Shown here: one piece after another, positions 54,356 to 63,353 of the stretch
Position numbering within the stretch: the stretch's first letter is position 1
How the letters are laid out: each line of letters starts with the position of its first letter
Source of the DNA: Subtercola vilae
GTDB lineage: Bacteria; Actinomycetota; Actinomycetes; Actinomycetales; Microbacteriaceae
DNA: 64,000 nucleotides
NCBI RefSeq assembly: GCF_004923255.1
Contig: NZ_QYRT01000015.1
Location: 23,666-87,665, forward strand
Direction: 5' to 3'
Notes under the pieces: model-generated
Told to the model about the DNA's origin: nothing
The model's input: only the letters and a program-made list of their open reading frames with translations
Databases searched by the model: none
Made by a program: the position numbers and the translations under genes

Positions 54356-55446
54356 ATGAGTACCGCCGGAACGTCGCGCACGTGAATCTCCACCGGAAGC
54401 ACGATGTGCGCGGTGTCATCTGATACCGAGGGGGCTCCCAGCCGACCGAGCAGAATCTCGGCGGCGCGGGAGCCCATCTCTGTCGAGGGCAGAGCGGCCG
54501 ATGCGACCGTCAGGGGCAACGTGTCATATGGGCCTGCCTCGTCCATCCCGGCCAGCTCGACGGGTTCAGCGCCGTCGGCGCCCCATTCGGCCAGTTCGTT
54601 CATCGCGGATGCGAGCACGAAGCCGTTGGCGCAGAGAAGGGCCGTGGGCGGCACTGTTCCGGTGAACATCCGTTTCAGAACCGATGTGCCGGCAGAAGCG
54701 CTGGCGGGAAGGTAGGGGCGCAAGGCGGTGAGTTCGCCGATGACGGGCAGCTCATGCTCCCTCAGGGCTCTGAGGTGACCGGCGAGGCGATCACGAACCG
54801 AGGTACACGCCACTTCGCCCCAGACTGTTCCGATGCTTCGATGACCACGCGCTATGAGCTTTCTGGTGAGTTCGTAGCCAATGGCGAAGTCATCGAGAAT
54901 CACGGCATCCGCGGGGATATCGGGCCAGTAACGGTCGGCGAAGACGATTGGAACGTTGGCGGCGCGAAGCTGGGCGATGCTCTCTTCGTCTGCCGCTCCT
55001 TCGACCGGATAGATGATGACACCCGCCACTTCACCGGCTGCGGCGCGCTGCAGCGAGCGCGACTGGCGTTCCTCCGAACCGTGGGAGTCGGCTAGAACAA
55101 GTTGATAGTCGCGGCTGTCGCACACCGACTCGATGCCTCGCACGACGTTCGCCACGTGGCCGCTCGTGAGCCCGGGAACGATGCACATGATCGATTTCGA
55201 CTCTCCCACCTTCGCCGGCGCCCGCAGTTCGGCGACAAAGGTGCCGCGACCTCGCTGCCGAGTCACCAGGCCCTCGAACTCGAGCTCGTTGAGGGCTCGT
55301 GCTGCCGTGAGCATGCTCACGGCATACAAGTCGCAGATCTGCTGTTGCGTGACGAACGGCTGACCGGGAGTGAAGGCGCCCTGAAGAATCTGAAGACGAA
55401 GATCTGCCTTGATCTGCGCGTACTTCGGTTGCTTGCTCGACGGCAT
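54346..55446 (-). CDS. GntR-LacI hybrid transcriptional regulator (AraR-like layout)
   Basis: A 366-residue regulator. The N-terminal GntR-type winged helix is at about residues 5-73 (YAQIKADLRLQILQGAFTPG and VSMLTAARALNELEFEGLV). A LacI/periplasmic-binding-type effector domain follows (about 85-365, with HVANVVRGIESVC and VIIYPVEG). This layout is that of AraR from Bacillus, a sugar-responsive repressor. An ATGTTAAC site lies 38 bases upstream of its start, implying autoregulation. It is the only such regulator in the block where the motif recurs, so it is the best candidate for controlling the whole locus. Its end overlaps the convergent WbsX-like gene by 10 bases. Confidence 0.9.
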   Translation of the reverse strand: MPSSKQPKYAQIKADLRLQILQGAFTPGQPFVTQQQICDLYAVSMLTAARALNELEFEGLVTRQRGRGTFVAELRAPAKVGESKSIMCIVPGLTSGHVANVVRGIESVCDSRDYQLVLADSHGSEERQSRSLQRAAAGEVAGVIIYPVEGAADEESIAQLRAANVPIVFADRYWPDIPADAVILDDFAIGYELTRKLIARGHRSIGTVWGEVACTSVRDRLAGHLRALREHELPVIGELTALRPYLPASASAGTSVLKRMFTGTVPPTALLCANGFVLASAMNELAEWGADGAEPVELAGMDEAGPYDTLPLTVASAALPSTEMGSRAAEILLGRLGAPSVSDDTAHIVLPVEIHVRDVPAVLIQA

Positions 55447-55483
55447 TGGTCGTGATCCAATCGCGGGCTCGTCGCCCCTAGAG

Positions 55484-55496
55484 TGTTAACATCATA
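55484..55496 (-). promoter_or_regulatory. ATGTTAAC site upstream of the GntR-LacI regulator gene
   Basis: On the minus strand ATGTTAACA follows TATGAT, a possible -10 (55496-55491). It overlaps the stop codon of the upstream GH38 gene. No second arm is clear, so this is a single half-site. Confidence 0.55.
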
Positions 55497-58400
55497 AATC
55501 GGTCGGAAGCCCATTGCGCTCCACCTCGTGCGTCGATGCGAGCACGACCCGCAGCGTGACGATCTGAAACGGCCGAAGTACGAGGTGAATCGATGCCTCA
55601 CCGAGAACAGGCGCCGGGTGAATCGTCAGATCGTCTCTCTCGAGCCCGTCGACGCATCTGATCGAAATCACCGCTGCCTCGACGCGCACCGTCACCGGCC
55701 GCTGGTCACCCCGCGCCTCGTAGAGTCGAACGATCACGTCCCCCGACCTGTCTTCGGCGAGCTTGACCGATTCGACGACCACGCCGACATCGGAGACCCG
55801 CACAATCGGCGCGGTCTGCCGTTCACCCTTGAATGCCCGCGGAGGAACGTTGAGGGAGTAGCCGTCAGCGATCGCATCGCCGATCGTAGCTGCCGCTCGC
55901 AGTGAGAAGCCGAACCGATGATGGCCCTGGTCAGATTCTGGATCGGGGTAGAGCGGGGCACGCAGCAGGCTCGCCCGCACCACCATGACGGGCGTGCGAT
56001 CGGCACGGGTGTGCCGCCTGATGTCGTACCCGTAGGTCGAGTCGTTCGCAACGGCCACCCCGAACCCCGGCTCCCCCACGTGCACCCAGCGATGCGCAGG
56101 GGTCTCGAACTGCGCGTACTGCCATGACGTGTTCGAATGGGTGGGGCGATAGACGTGACCGAACTGAATCTCGGATGCCGCAGTGTCGGCCTTGACCGCA
56201 AGGGGAAACGCGAGTTTCAGAAGCTTCTGCCGCTCGTGCCAGTCGACTTCGATCGTGATGCCCACGAGAGTGCTCCCTCGTTCGATCGAGATGCGTTGCA
56301 CCGCCTGGGATGACCCGAACCGGCGTGCGACGCTGATGCAGACCCGGTTGCCCGAAGCGTCGTCGTCGACGTCGATGCCGACGACATCGGTGATGTCAGT
56401 AGAGGCGCTCAGATAGTGCCGATCGATGTCCCAGGCATCCCACTCGTTCGGAATGTCGGCGTGTAACTGCAACAGGTTCGCTCTCTCCCCCGCGGGGATC
56501 GCTTCGCGCCCCGACGACAGATCGATGAGCGACACAAGGAGGCCGTGCGGGTCGATACGGAGGCGGACAAGACCATTGTCGAGTTCGATCGAGCCGTTGA
56601 TTCGAGTGACTCTGACGGGAAGAGACGAAGAGTCGAAGACAGGGCGGCCGATGGCAAGAGAGCCGACGCCAGCCGAGGCATCCGGAAGCGCATTGGCGAG
56701 CAGATCGATGCTGCCCACGCCCGAGAGTTCCCGAAGGGAACGGGCGATAACGGCCTCGAGACGCTGAGCGATGGCCTCGTAACTCGTCTCGGCCTCCCGG
56801 TGCACCCATGCAATCGAACTACCGGGCAGAATGTCGTGGAACTGCAACAGCAGAACCGTCTTCCACACCTCGTCGAGCTCGTCGTATGGGTACGGCGCAC
56901 CGGTACGAACAGACGACGTGGATGCCCAGAGTTCGGCCTCCCGCAGCAAGTGCTCGCTTCGACGGTTGCCCTGCTTCGTGGGCGCCTGGCTCGTGTACGT
57001 GCCCCGGTGTGATTCGAGGTACATTTCGCCCACCCACACCGGAGGGTGGGCGTATTCGGCCTCTGCGCGCCGAAAGAAGTCGGCCGGAGCGGCCATCTCA
57101 ACCGTCGGCGAACCCTCCAGCGAGGCGAGCCGCTTCGCTGTCGCCACCATCTCGCGGGTCGGGCCGCCGCCGCCGTCGCCATAGCCAAAGGGAACAAGCG
57201 AGACGGTCGCGCGCCCCTTCTCTCTGAAGTTCGCCTCGGCGTGAGCGAGTTCGACTGCAGTCAGTTCGGCCACGTAGGTGTCGACGGGCGGGAGATGGGT
57301 GAAGATCTGCGAGCCGTCGATACCCTCCCAGAAGAAGGTGTGGTGCGGCAGAAAGTTTGTGTGGCTCCACGACATCTTCTGGGTCAGCATCCATTTCGCC
57401 CCGGCGAGCCGGGCGATCTGTGGCAAAGCGCCGGAGTACCCGAACGAGTCGGGCAACCACACTTCTTCGCTGTCGATGCCGAACTCCTCTCTGAAGAAGG
57501 TCTTACCGTGCAGAAACTGCCGCATGAGAGCTTCACCCCCGGGCAGATTCGTATCGGATTCGACCCACATGCCACCGACCGGAATGAACTGGCCCGAGCG
57601 CACCTTGCTCGTGATTCGCTCGAAGATCGTCGGATAGTGCGTCTTCATCCAGGCGAACTGCTGGGCAGATGAGGCCGCGAACCTAAATGTCTCATCGTGA
57701 TCCATCAGGTCGAGCACATTCGAGAACGTTCGCGCGCACTTGCGGATCGTCTCTCGAATCGGCCACAGCCAGGCCGAGTCGATGTGGGCGTGCCCGATCG
57801 CGACGACGGCGTGGGCGCTCTCGTACGCTGTGGCCGACAAAACTCCGACGAGCGCAGCTCGACCCAGCGACGCGGTACCCGAGACGTCGTTTGGATCGAC
57901 GATGTTCAGCATGTCTTCGAGCGCCCGTTCGATGCTGGCGCGGCGCGGCAGGGTTCGCGGCAGCACCTCGAGCAACCCCGAAAGAACGCTGATGTCGGCG
58001 CGCAATTCCCACACTTCGCGATCGAGAAGCGCGATCGAACACTCTCTGAAGGTGTACTGAGGCACCGCACCCGCCGTGGCCTTGTCACCCAACGAAGTCG
58101 GCCTGAATCGAAACTCTTCGATGTCGAAGTCGGGGTTGGCGGCCGCTTCAAGAAACAGCTCAACCGACCGGCTGTCGATCGATGTCATCCCGGTCAGGTC
58201 AAAATGCGCGTTGAGCGGGTTGATGCCCTTCAACGGCCTGCCCTCGAGGGAGTAGAGGAGGCCCTCGGCCTGATACCCCGCCCGATGCCAGTTGAAACCC
58301 AGATCGAGCACCAGCTCGATACCGGTCGTGCCCGCTGACGTAGATTCGAACCAACGCTCAGGCACCTCCGCACTGAGGCGAAACCAGGTGGTCGACCAGG

Positions 58401-58593
58401 GCGCGCCCCATACCTGCCCGAGGGCGAACGGGCTGAATTCACCGGCGGTAGCCTGCTCGAACCCCGTCGGTTCACCGGCAAGAGTATGACTGGTCAGAGT
58501 CACGTCGAGCGTCTGGCGATAGAGCGCGTTCTGCAGACGGTCGCGTACAAAACGGGCCAACCGCATCTCGATCTGTTTGCCGTCGTCATGCAT
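55492..58593 (-). CDS. GH38 alpha-mannosidase
   Basis: A 1033-residue cytoplasmic glycosidase releasing terminal alpha-mannose. GHAHIDSAWLWP near residue 267 supplies zinc-binding His and Asp. WLPDSFGYSGALPQ near residue 375 holds the catalytic Asp nucleophile and a zinc-binding region. The typical order follows: a helical middle domain (PGSSIAWVHREAE near 595) and large beta domains to the end. GGAAGG precedes the ATG. No signal peptide is visible, so it works on imported oligosaccharides. The next gene on the same strand is the regulator; the divergent neighbour is an isomerase-like gene, with an ATGTTAAC operator between them. Members can differ in linkage preference. Confidence 0.93.
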   Translation of the reverse strand: MHDDGKQIEMRLARFVRDRLQNALYRQTLDVTLTSHTLAGEPTGFEQATAGEFSPFALGQVWGAPWSTTWFRLSAEVPERWFESTSAGTTGIELVLDLGFNWHRAGYQAEGLLYSLEGRPLKGINPLNAHFDLTGMTSIDSRSVELFLEAAANPDFDIEEFRFRPTSLGDKATAGAVPQYTFRECSIALLDREVWELRADISVLSGLLEVLPRTLPRRASIERALEDMLNIVDPNDVSGTASLGRAALVGVLSATAYESAHAVVAIGHAHIDSAWLWPIRETIRKCARTFSNVLDLMDHDETFRFAASSAQQFAWMKTHYPTIFERITSKVRSGQFIPVGGMWVESDTNLPGGEALMRQFLHGKTFFREEFGIDSEEVWLPDSFGYSGALPQIARLAGAKWMLTQKMSWSHTNFLPHHTFFWEGIDGSQIFTHLPPVDTYVAELTAVELAHAEANFREKGRATVSLVPFGYGDGGGGPTREMVATAKRLASLEGSPTVEMAAPADFFRRAEAEYAHPPVWVGEMYLESHRGTYTSQAPTKQGNRRSEHLLREAELWASTSSVRTGAPYPYDELDEVWKTVLLLQFHDILPGSSIAWVHREAETSYEAIAQRLEAVIARSLRELSGVGSIDLLANALPDASAGVGSLAIGRPVFDSSSLPVRVTRINGSIELDNGLVRLRIDPHGLLVSLIDLSSGREAIPAGERANLLQLHADIPNEWDAWDIDRHYLSASTDITDVVGIDVDDDASGNRVCISVARRFGSSQAVQRISIERGSTLVGITIEVDWHERQKLLKLAFPLAVKADTAASEIQFGHVYRPTHSNTSWQYAQFETPAHRWVHVGEPGFGVAVANDSTYGYDIRRHTRADRTPVMVVRASLLRAPLYPDPESDQGHHRFGFSLRAAATIGDAIADGYSLNVPPRAFKGERQTAPIVRVSDVGVVVESVKLAEDRSGDVIVRLYEARGDQRPVTVRVEAAVISIRCVDGLERDDLTIHPAPVLGEASIHLVLRPFQIVTLRVVLASTHEVERNGLPTDL

Positions 58594-58624
58594 ACGCGCC
58601 GCCTTCCGGTTGATTCCACGTCAC

Positions 58625-58655
58625 TTGTTAGCAAATAACATGTTAACTATATAAT
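58625..58655 (+). promoter_or_regulatory. Promoter with overlapping operator for isomerase-dehydrogenase genes
   Basis: TTGTTA (58625-58630) and a perfect TATAAT (58650-58655) are 19 bases apart. Between them TAACATGTTA (58636-58645) is a 10-base palindrome extending into ATGTTAAC. The ATG at 58662 lies 6 bases after the -10, so the transcript is probably leaderless. The same operator could also repress the divergent GH38 gene. Confidence 0.7.
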
Positions 58656-58661
58656 AGGCGG

Positions 58662-59456
58662 ATGACAACGGATTTCCGAGCCCCCGCCCGCACCGCTGAG
58701 CGCGAACCGGCCGTTCAGCTGTATTCGATTCGCGACAGACTGGCCAACAACATGCGGGGGGCGCTGACCGACCTCCTCGAGATCGGGGTCACCAGGGTAG
58801 AAGCGTTCGGATTCGGCAGTGAAACCACCACACTCGTCGACCTCGCGAACAGCGCAGGCTTGGAGGTCGCATCGACCCACGCCAACTTTCTCAGCGACCC
58901 GGGCGCCCACCCTGATCTTGACAAACTCTTCGAGACGGCACGATCAGCCGGAATCAGCACCGTGATCGAGCCGATGCTGCCCCGTGAGCGGTTCGCTCAT
59001 CCAGATGACATCGAGGCCGTTGCCGACGCGCTGAACAGGGCAGCGGCCATTGCGGCCCGCCACTCGGTGCGTGTCGGCTACCACAATCACGACTGGGAGC
59101 TCTCTACACGTCACGCAGAAACATCAGCTCTTGAAGTTCTGCACACACTGCTCGACCACAGGGTGGTCTTCGAACTCGACGCGTTCTGGGCCGACGCAGG
59201 GGGCGTACCGGCGGCAGACCTTCTCTCCCGACTCGGCTCCCGGGTGGCGCTGTTGCACGTGAAAGACGGCGGCCATCCGCTCAGCCGAGAGACCCAGCGC
59301 CCCGCGGGTCGCGGCGACCTCGACATTGTCGCAGTTCTGGCCGCTGCGCCCCACGCCGACCGTGTAGTGGAATTCGATCTCTCTGACGAGAGCATCCTGT
59401 CTGCCATCGCCGAGAGCATTGCCTTCGTGCGCGCCTCAGATGAGAGCCGACGATGA
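58662..59456 (+). CDS. Sugar phosphate isomerase/epimerase-like TIM-barrel protein
   Basis: A 264-residue xylose-isomerase-like barrel. VQLYSIRDRLANNM near the N-terminus, RVGYHNHDWEL near residue 147, VVFELDAFWADAGG near residue 166 (metal-binding Glu/Asp) and VALLHVKDG near residue 190 are family strings. The -10 element 6 bases upstream suggests a leaderless mRNA. It overlaps the Gfo/Idh/MocA dehydrogenase gene as ATGA. Such pairs often act on keto-sugars, inositols or glycosides. The reaction cannot be fixed from sequence alone. Confidence 0.88.
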   Translation: MTTDFRAPARTAEREPAVQLYSIRDRLANNMRGALTDLLEIGVTRVEAFGFGSETTTLVDLANSAGLEVASTHANFLSDPGAHPDLDKLFETARSAGISTVIEPMLPRERFAHPDDIEAVADALNRAAAIAARHSVRVGYHNHDWELSTRHAETSALEVLHTLLDHRVVFELDAFWADAGGVPAADLLSRLGSRVALLHVKDGGHPLSRETQRPAGRGDLDIVAVLAAAPHADRVVEFDLSDESILSAIAESIAFVRASDESRR

Positions 59457-60556
59457 ACCCACAACACCACCCGCCACTCGGAGTAGGGATTCTCGGCGCG
59501 GGAACCATCAGCGACACGTATCTGCAGAACCTGCGCACCTTCCCGACGGTGGATGTGCGGTTCGTGGCCGATCTCGATGGTGGCCGTGCGAACACTCAGG
59601 CGGCCAAATTCGGTGTCGACGCATCCGGCACGATGGATGAGATGCTCCGGCGAGCTGACGTCGACATCGTCGTGAACCTGACGGTACCGGCGGTGCACGC
59701 ACGCTTGAGCCTGCAGGCACTTCATGCGGGCAAACACGTGTGGACAGAGAAACCGATCGGCCTTGACCGCACCGAGGCCTCGACGCTGCTGACGACGGCT
59801 GTCGCGCTGAACCTGCGGATCGGATCAGCGCCCGACACCTTTCTCGGCGCTGCCACCCAGACCGCGCTCGCACTCGTGGCTGACGGCAGAATCGGTGAAC
59901 CGCAGCGCGCGGTGTGCGTCTTCGAGACCGCCGGACCAGAGTCGTGGCATCCGAACCCCGAGTTTCTCTACCAGCGGGGAGGTGGGCCCCTGTTCGACAT
60001 GGGTCCGTACTACATCACCACTCTCGTGCAGGTGTTCGGCGCGGTGACGAGAGTGACGGCAACGGCGTCGACAACCTCGCAGCCGCGACAGATCGGTTCA
60101 GGCCCGCGGGCCGGCGAGTTCTTCACCGCCGAGGTCGAAACGACCGTCTCGGCGCTCGTTCAGTTTGTCGGCGGGGCGTCAGCGCAACTGCTGTTCAGTT
60201 TCGACTCCCACCGCGAGCGCACCGGCCTTTTTGAGGTGTCGGGAACGGCGGGCACGCTCGTCTTTCCCGACCCCAACCGGTTCGTCGGCGACTCGGTGCT
60301 GTACGACGCTGCGCATCCGCTCGGCTCCGTGCTACCCGCGGCCGGCCACGAAGCGAGCCGCGGCACGGGAATCGCCGAGTTGGCCGAGGCCATCCGCGAC
60401 GATCGACCAGCCCGGGCGTCGGGCGAACTGGGCTTTCACGTGCTCGACGTGTTGCTGAGCATCCAGCACTCTTCTGCGCTCGGCGAAAGTGTCGAAGTCA
60501 CAAGCACGATCGAAAAAGCTCAGCTTCTTCGGCATGACTGGAGCCCGCGGGCGTAG
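59453..60556 (+). CDS. Gfo/Idh/MocA family NAD(P)-dependent sugar dehydrogenase
   Basis: A 367-residue oxidoreductase. The N-terminal Rossmann motif GVGILGAGTISDTYLQNL (about residues 7-24) binds NAD(P). HVWTEKPIG near residue 98 holds the conserved Lys. GGGPLFDMGPYYITTLVQVFG near residue 178, in the C-terminal domain, holds the Asp and Tyr/His region of the active site. It is translationally coupled to the preceding isomerase-like gene. It probably oxidises or reduces a sugar derived from the glycan degraded by this locus; 3-keto chemistry is possible because the family includes such enzymes. Confidence 0.9.
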   Translation: MNPQHHPPLGVGILGAGTISDTYLQNLRTFPTVDVRFVADLDGGRANTQAAKFGVDASGTMDEMLRRADVDIVVNLTVPAVHARLSLQALHAGKHVWTEKPIGLDRTEASTLLTTAVALNLRIGSAPDTFLGAATQTALALVADGRIGEPQRAVCVFETAGPESWHPNPEFLYQRGGGPLFDMGPYYITTLVQVFGAVTRVTATASTTSQPRQIGSGPRAGEFFTAEVETTVSALVQFVGGASAQLLFSFDSHRERTGLFEVSGTAGTLVFPDPNRFVGDSVLYDAAHPLGSVLPAAGHEASRGTGIAELAEAIRDDRPARASGELGFHVLDVLLSIQHSSALGESVEVTSTIEKAQLLRHDWSPRA

Positions 60557-60620
60557 AGTTCCCGGATGCTCACCTCACAGACGCGCCCTTCACTACGGCG
60601 CGAACACGTGCAATACAGTG

Positions 60621-61160
60621 ATGCACATGAGTGATCCGCGGGCCCGCAGAACACGCGTGCACGTGCTCCACACCGTGCAGGCCCTGCTGCGCCAACCCCA
60701 CCCGCGGCCCCTCACATTCACTGCCCTGGCCATCGAAGCGGAGGTCTCGCGGCGAACGCTGTACCTGCACTGGTCGAGTATCGAACAGGTCATCGCCGAC
60801 GCGCTGCAGTTCAACCGCGTCGACTACCACCCCGCCGATGCCGACCTTCCGGTTGCACTACGGCTGAGGGAATATCTCGGCAACCTTCGCGACGGAGTGC
60901 ACGAGCCCGTCGCCCGCCAGCTGGGTGCTGCTCTGGTGGCGGCGGCGGTGACCGACCCATCGGCAGCGGCGGGGCTGAACGATCTGACTGCCTTTCGGCT
61001 GGCCGAGTTTCGCACCCATGTGGGTGCCATCACCGACTTCGAGTACGCAACACTCACCGGCGTCATCTTTGCGAGCGAATACATATTGCAGCGCCCGGTC
61101 ACCGATGAGCAGCTCGACGAACTCGCCGCGCGCACGCTCGTCACTCTCAGACTCGAATGA
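60621..61160 (+). CDS. TetR family transcriptional regulator
   Basis: A 179-residue regulator with N-terminal helix-turn-helix (FTALAIEAEVSRRTLYLHWSSIEQVI, residues about 32-57, read in two parts). The frame runs back into the dehydrogenase gene, but an ATG at 60621 (or 60627) just before the domain is the sensible start. No clear ribosome site is present. It follows the dehydrogenase gene by 64 bases on the same strand and is convergent with an AraC gene. Its targets are unknown. Confidence 0.8.
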   Translation: MHMSDPRARRTRVHVLHTVQALLRQPHPRPLTFTALAIEAEVSRRTLYLHWSSIEQVIADALQFNRVDYHPADADLPVALRLREYLGNLRDGVHEPVARQLGAALVAAAVTDPSAAAGLNDLTAFRLAEFRTHVGAITDFEYATLTGVIFASEYILQRPVTDEQLDELAARTLVTLRLE

Positions 61161-61170
61161 TCGGGCTGGG

Positions 61171-62142
61171 TCAGAGGCGGCTGCTGATGCGGTATTCGCG
61201 CAGGGTCTGGCCGTACCTCTTCTTGAACGCCCGCACACACTGGTCGAGGCCGTGAAAGCCGAAGCTCTCGGCGATCTCAAGATTCGTCGCGCTGTCATTG
61301 GGGTCGGAGATCTGCCGTGCGATGCGTTCGAGCCGCGTGTTCAGAATCTGCTCTGCCACTCCGAATTCTGCTGACGCGAACAGCCGATGCAGCCGCCGCG
61401 GAATGACTCCGATGGCTGCTGCGACATCGACCGACCCGTAATCGGGTTCGGTCGCGTGCAAGGCGATCTGTACGCGCGCAGCAGAGCGCAGGTCATGATC
61501 TGACGCCGCACTCCCCGCACTATCTCGGATGCTCTCATCGAAGACCTCCCCAACCAGCCGAATCACGAACCGCTCGAGTGTCACGAGTTCTGCGGGTGCG
61601 GGCGCGACGACGGTTCGGGTGAGCGTATCGAGCGTGGTCACGAACGAATCGGTCAGCGCAGACCGCGGCAGCGTTCGAGCGGTGACACGGGCCAGCGCAG
61701 CTGAGGAGATACCGCGGAGCAGACGTCTCGAAATCGACACCACGACGAGTTCGACGTTGCCGGTTGTGGCATATGAGTAAGTGGCAGCAGAACGAAGAAA
61801 GACGAGCCTGCCGGTTTCGGCCAGCGACGAACGGCCGTCTTGCCGCACCCCGAAGGTTCCAGACCGGGTGTACGAGAGGGTTACGACATCGCGATCGTCG
61901 GCGAGGAGAAGCTCGGTTGAGCGAACCGCTCGATGTTCTGAGGCCGTCATCGTGAACAACCGCACGTTTCCGAGCGTGCTGCGGATGATCGTTGCAGAGA
62001 AGCTGCTCTGAGCTGGAGCCACCATTTCGAGAAAGGGCGCGAGATGCTCATGGCTGACCAGCCCCGAGGCGTGGGTGAGAGTGTTCCACGTGGGTGCTGG
62101 CATCGCATCCGTCACAGGCGCAGCCTCAACCTGCGTTGTCAT
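61171..62142 (-). CDS. AraC family transcriptional regulator
   Basis: A 323-residue regulator with an N-terminal AraC_binding_2-like beta domain (about 40-185; GVRQDGRSSLAETGRLVF and ATYSYATTG) and a C-terminal AraC helix-turn-helix (about 220-323; AAIGVIPRRLHRLF and ESFGFHGLDQCVRAFKKRYG). A G-rich ribosome site precedes the ATG. It faces a second AraC gene head-to-head across about 90 bases, and the two proteins share the RQDGR strand and the A.Y.YA strand, so they look like diverged paralogues. Targets are unknown. Confidence 0.88.
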   Translation of the reverse strand: MTTQVEAAPVTDAMPAPTWNTLTHASGLVSHEHLAPFLEMVAPAQSSFSATIIRSTLGNVRLFTMTASEHRAVRSTELLLADDRDVVTLSYTRSGTFGVRQDGRSSLAETGRLVFLRSAATYSYATTGNVELVVVSISRRLLRGISSAALARVTARTLPRSALTDSFVTTLDTLTRTVVAPAPAELVTLERFVIRLVGEVFDESIRDSAGSAASDHDLRSAARVQIALHATEPDYGSVDVAAAIGVIPRRLHRLFASAEFGVAEQILNTRLERIARQISDPNDSATNLEIAESFGFHGLDQCVRAFKKRYGQTLREYRISSRL

Positions 62143-62229
62143 CTCGATGCCCCCCGGTCAGTTGGGCCCCGGTCAGGCAAAAAGGGCTTACCCGGAAACT
62201 ACTACACATACTGAGTCATAAGGCCTAGA

Positions 62230-63204
62230 GTGCGTATCACCGAGAGTTTTTCGCCCCCATCGAATCGACTCATGCCCCACATCACCGAGTATCTCGGACC
62301 CGATGGACTGACGCAAATGTCACCCGAAGCCGTTCGCGTTGCCAAAGACCCACTCAGCTTTACTGCGCGCCTGAAGAACTACCGATTCGGGTCACTGACC
62401 CTCATCGACATCACGTCATCCGCGTACCGGGCAAAACGTAGCCACGAGCGTCTTCGAGAGGTACCGCTCGACATCATTCACGTTGTGTACGTGCGGGTGG
62501 GGGGCATCCGTACGCGGCAAGACGGTCGGGCGGCGTTCACTCCGGCCGGCATGGTGACGATCCTCCGGGCCAACGCGGCATACGACTACGCCGTGAGCGA
62601 TGGCTGCAACGCGTATGTCGTGTCGATGCCCCTCTCGGCCCTGGCGCTACCGGCGCGCCGACACGTTCCTCTGGTGACCTCACAACCCATCGATGAACCG
62701 GTGGTCTTCGCCACCGCAGCCGCGTTCTTCAGCCCGCACCTCGCCAATGAGCGTCCGCTCGAGCGCGACGGCACCGTGGTCGAGGGGCTCACCATCAGTC
62801 TGCTCGAACAACTCATTCTGAACCACGCCGAGCAGAGTGGTGTGGCGGTGGCGACTTCAGACCAGATCATGGTGTCGAACATCCGGCGGCTCATTCTCGA
62901 ACAGATCGAGAGACAAGACCTGGCTCCCGCAACCATTGCCGCAGACCTCGGCACCACGACTCGAAACCTGTACCGCATCTTCGCTGCGGAGCCCACAAAC
63001 CTCGCAGCGCAGATCCGAGCCACGAGGCTCGATCTGCTTGCCGCATACCTGCGAGTCGAGTTGAGCCGCGTGCCGTTCGCCACCGTCGCCAGGCGGTTCG
63101 GGTTTCGATCAGTGGATGCCTGCGGCCGCGCATTCAGAGAACGGTTCGGCTGCACGATGACGGAGTTCAGGCTGAGGCGGGTTCTGCCCGCTCCGCTCGA
63201 ATGA
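62230..63204 (+). CDS. AraC family transcriptional regulator, paralogue of the divergent gene
   Basis: A 324-residue regulator. N-terminal ligand-type domain (about 25-185; RTRQDGRAAFTPAGMV and AAYDYAVSDG) and C-terminal AraC DNA-binding domain (about 215-320; AADLGTTTRNLYRIF and RRFGFRSVDACGRAFRERFG). The GTG at 62230 has AAGG 6 bases upstream; an ATG at 62272 is an alternative. It is arranged head-to-head with a related AraC gene. A strong hairpin follows its stop. Confidence 0.87.
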   Translation: MRITESFSPPSNRLMPHITEYLGPDGLTQMSPEAVRVAKDPLSFTARLKNYRFGSLTLIDITSSAYRAKRSHERLREVPLDIIHVVYVRVGGIRTRQDGRAAFTPAGMVTILRANAAYDYAVSDGCNAYVVSMPLSALALPARRHVPLVTSQPIDEPVVFATAAAFFSPHLANERPLERDGTVVEGLTISLLEQLILNHAEQSGVAVATSDQIMVSNIRRLILEQIERQDLAPATIAADLGTTTRNLYRIFAAEPTNLAAQIRATRLDLLAAYLRVELSRVPFATVARRFGFRSVDACGRAFRERFGCTMTEFRLRRVLPAPLE

Positions 63205-63242
63205 CCGCGGCCGATCAACCAGTGATCTCCACGTCAGAGTAG

Positions 63243-63278
63243 GTGAAGGGCCCCTCGGGGGGATTCAGGGCCCTTCAC
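63243..63278. terminator. Bidirectional hairpin terminator
   Basis: GTGAAGGGCCC and GGGCCCTTCAC form a perfect 11-pair stem with a 14-base loop. It stands between the rightward AraC gene and the leftward gene at the window edge. Confidence 0.75.
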
Positions 63279-63353
63279 TAAGGAAGACCCCCTCAGACCC
63301 GTTTCGTGACGCGGTGCGCCGAACTTCTTTTCGAACCCACCCGTCGGCCGCGA

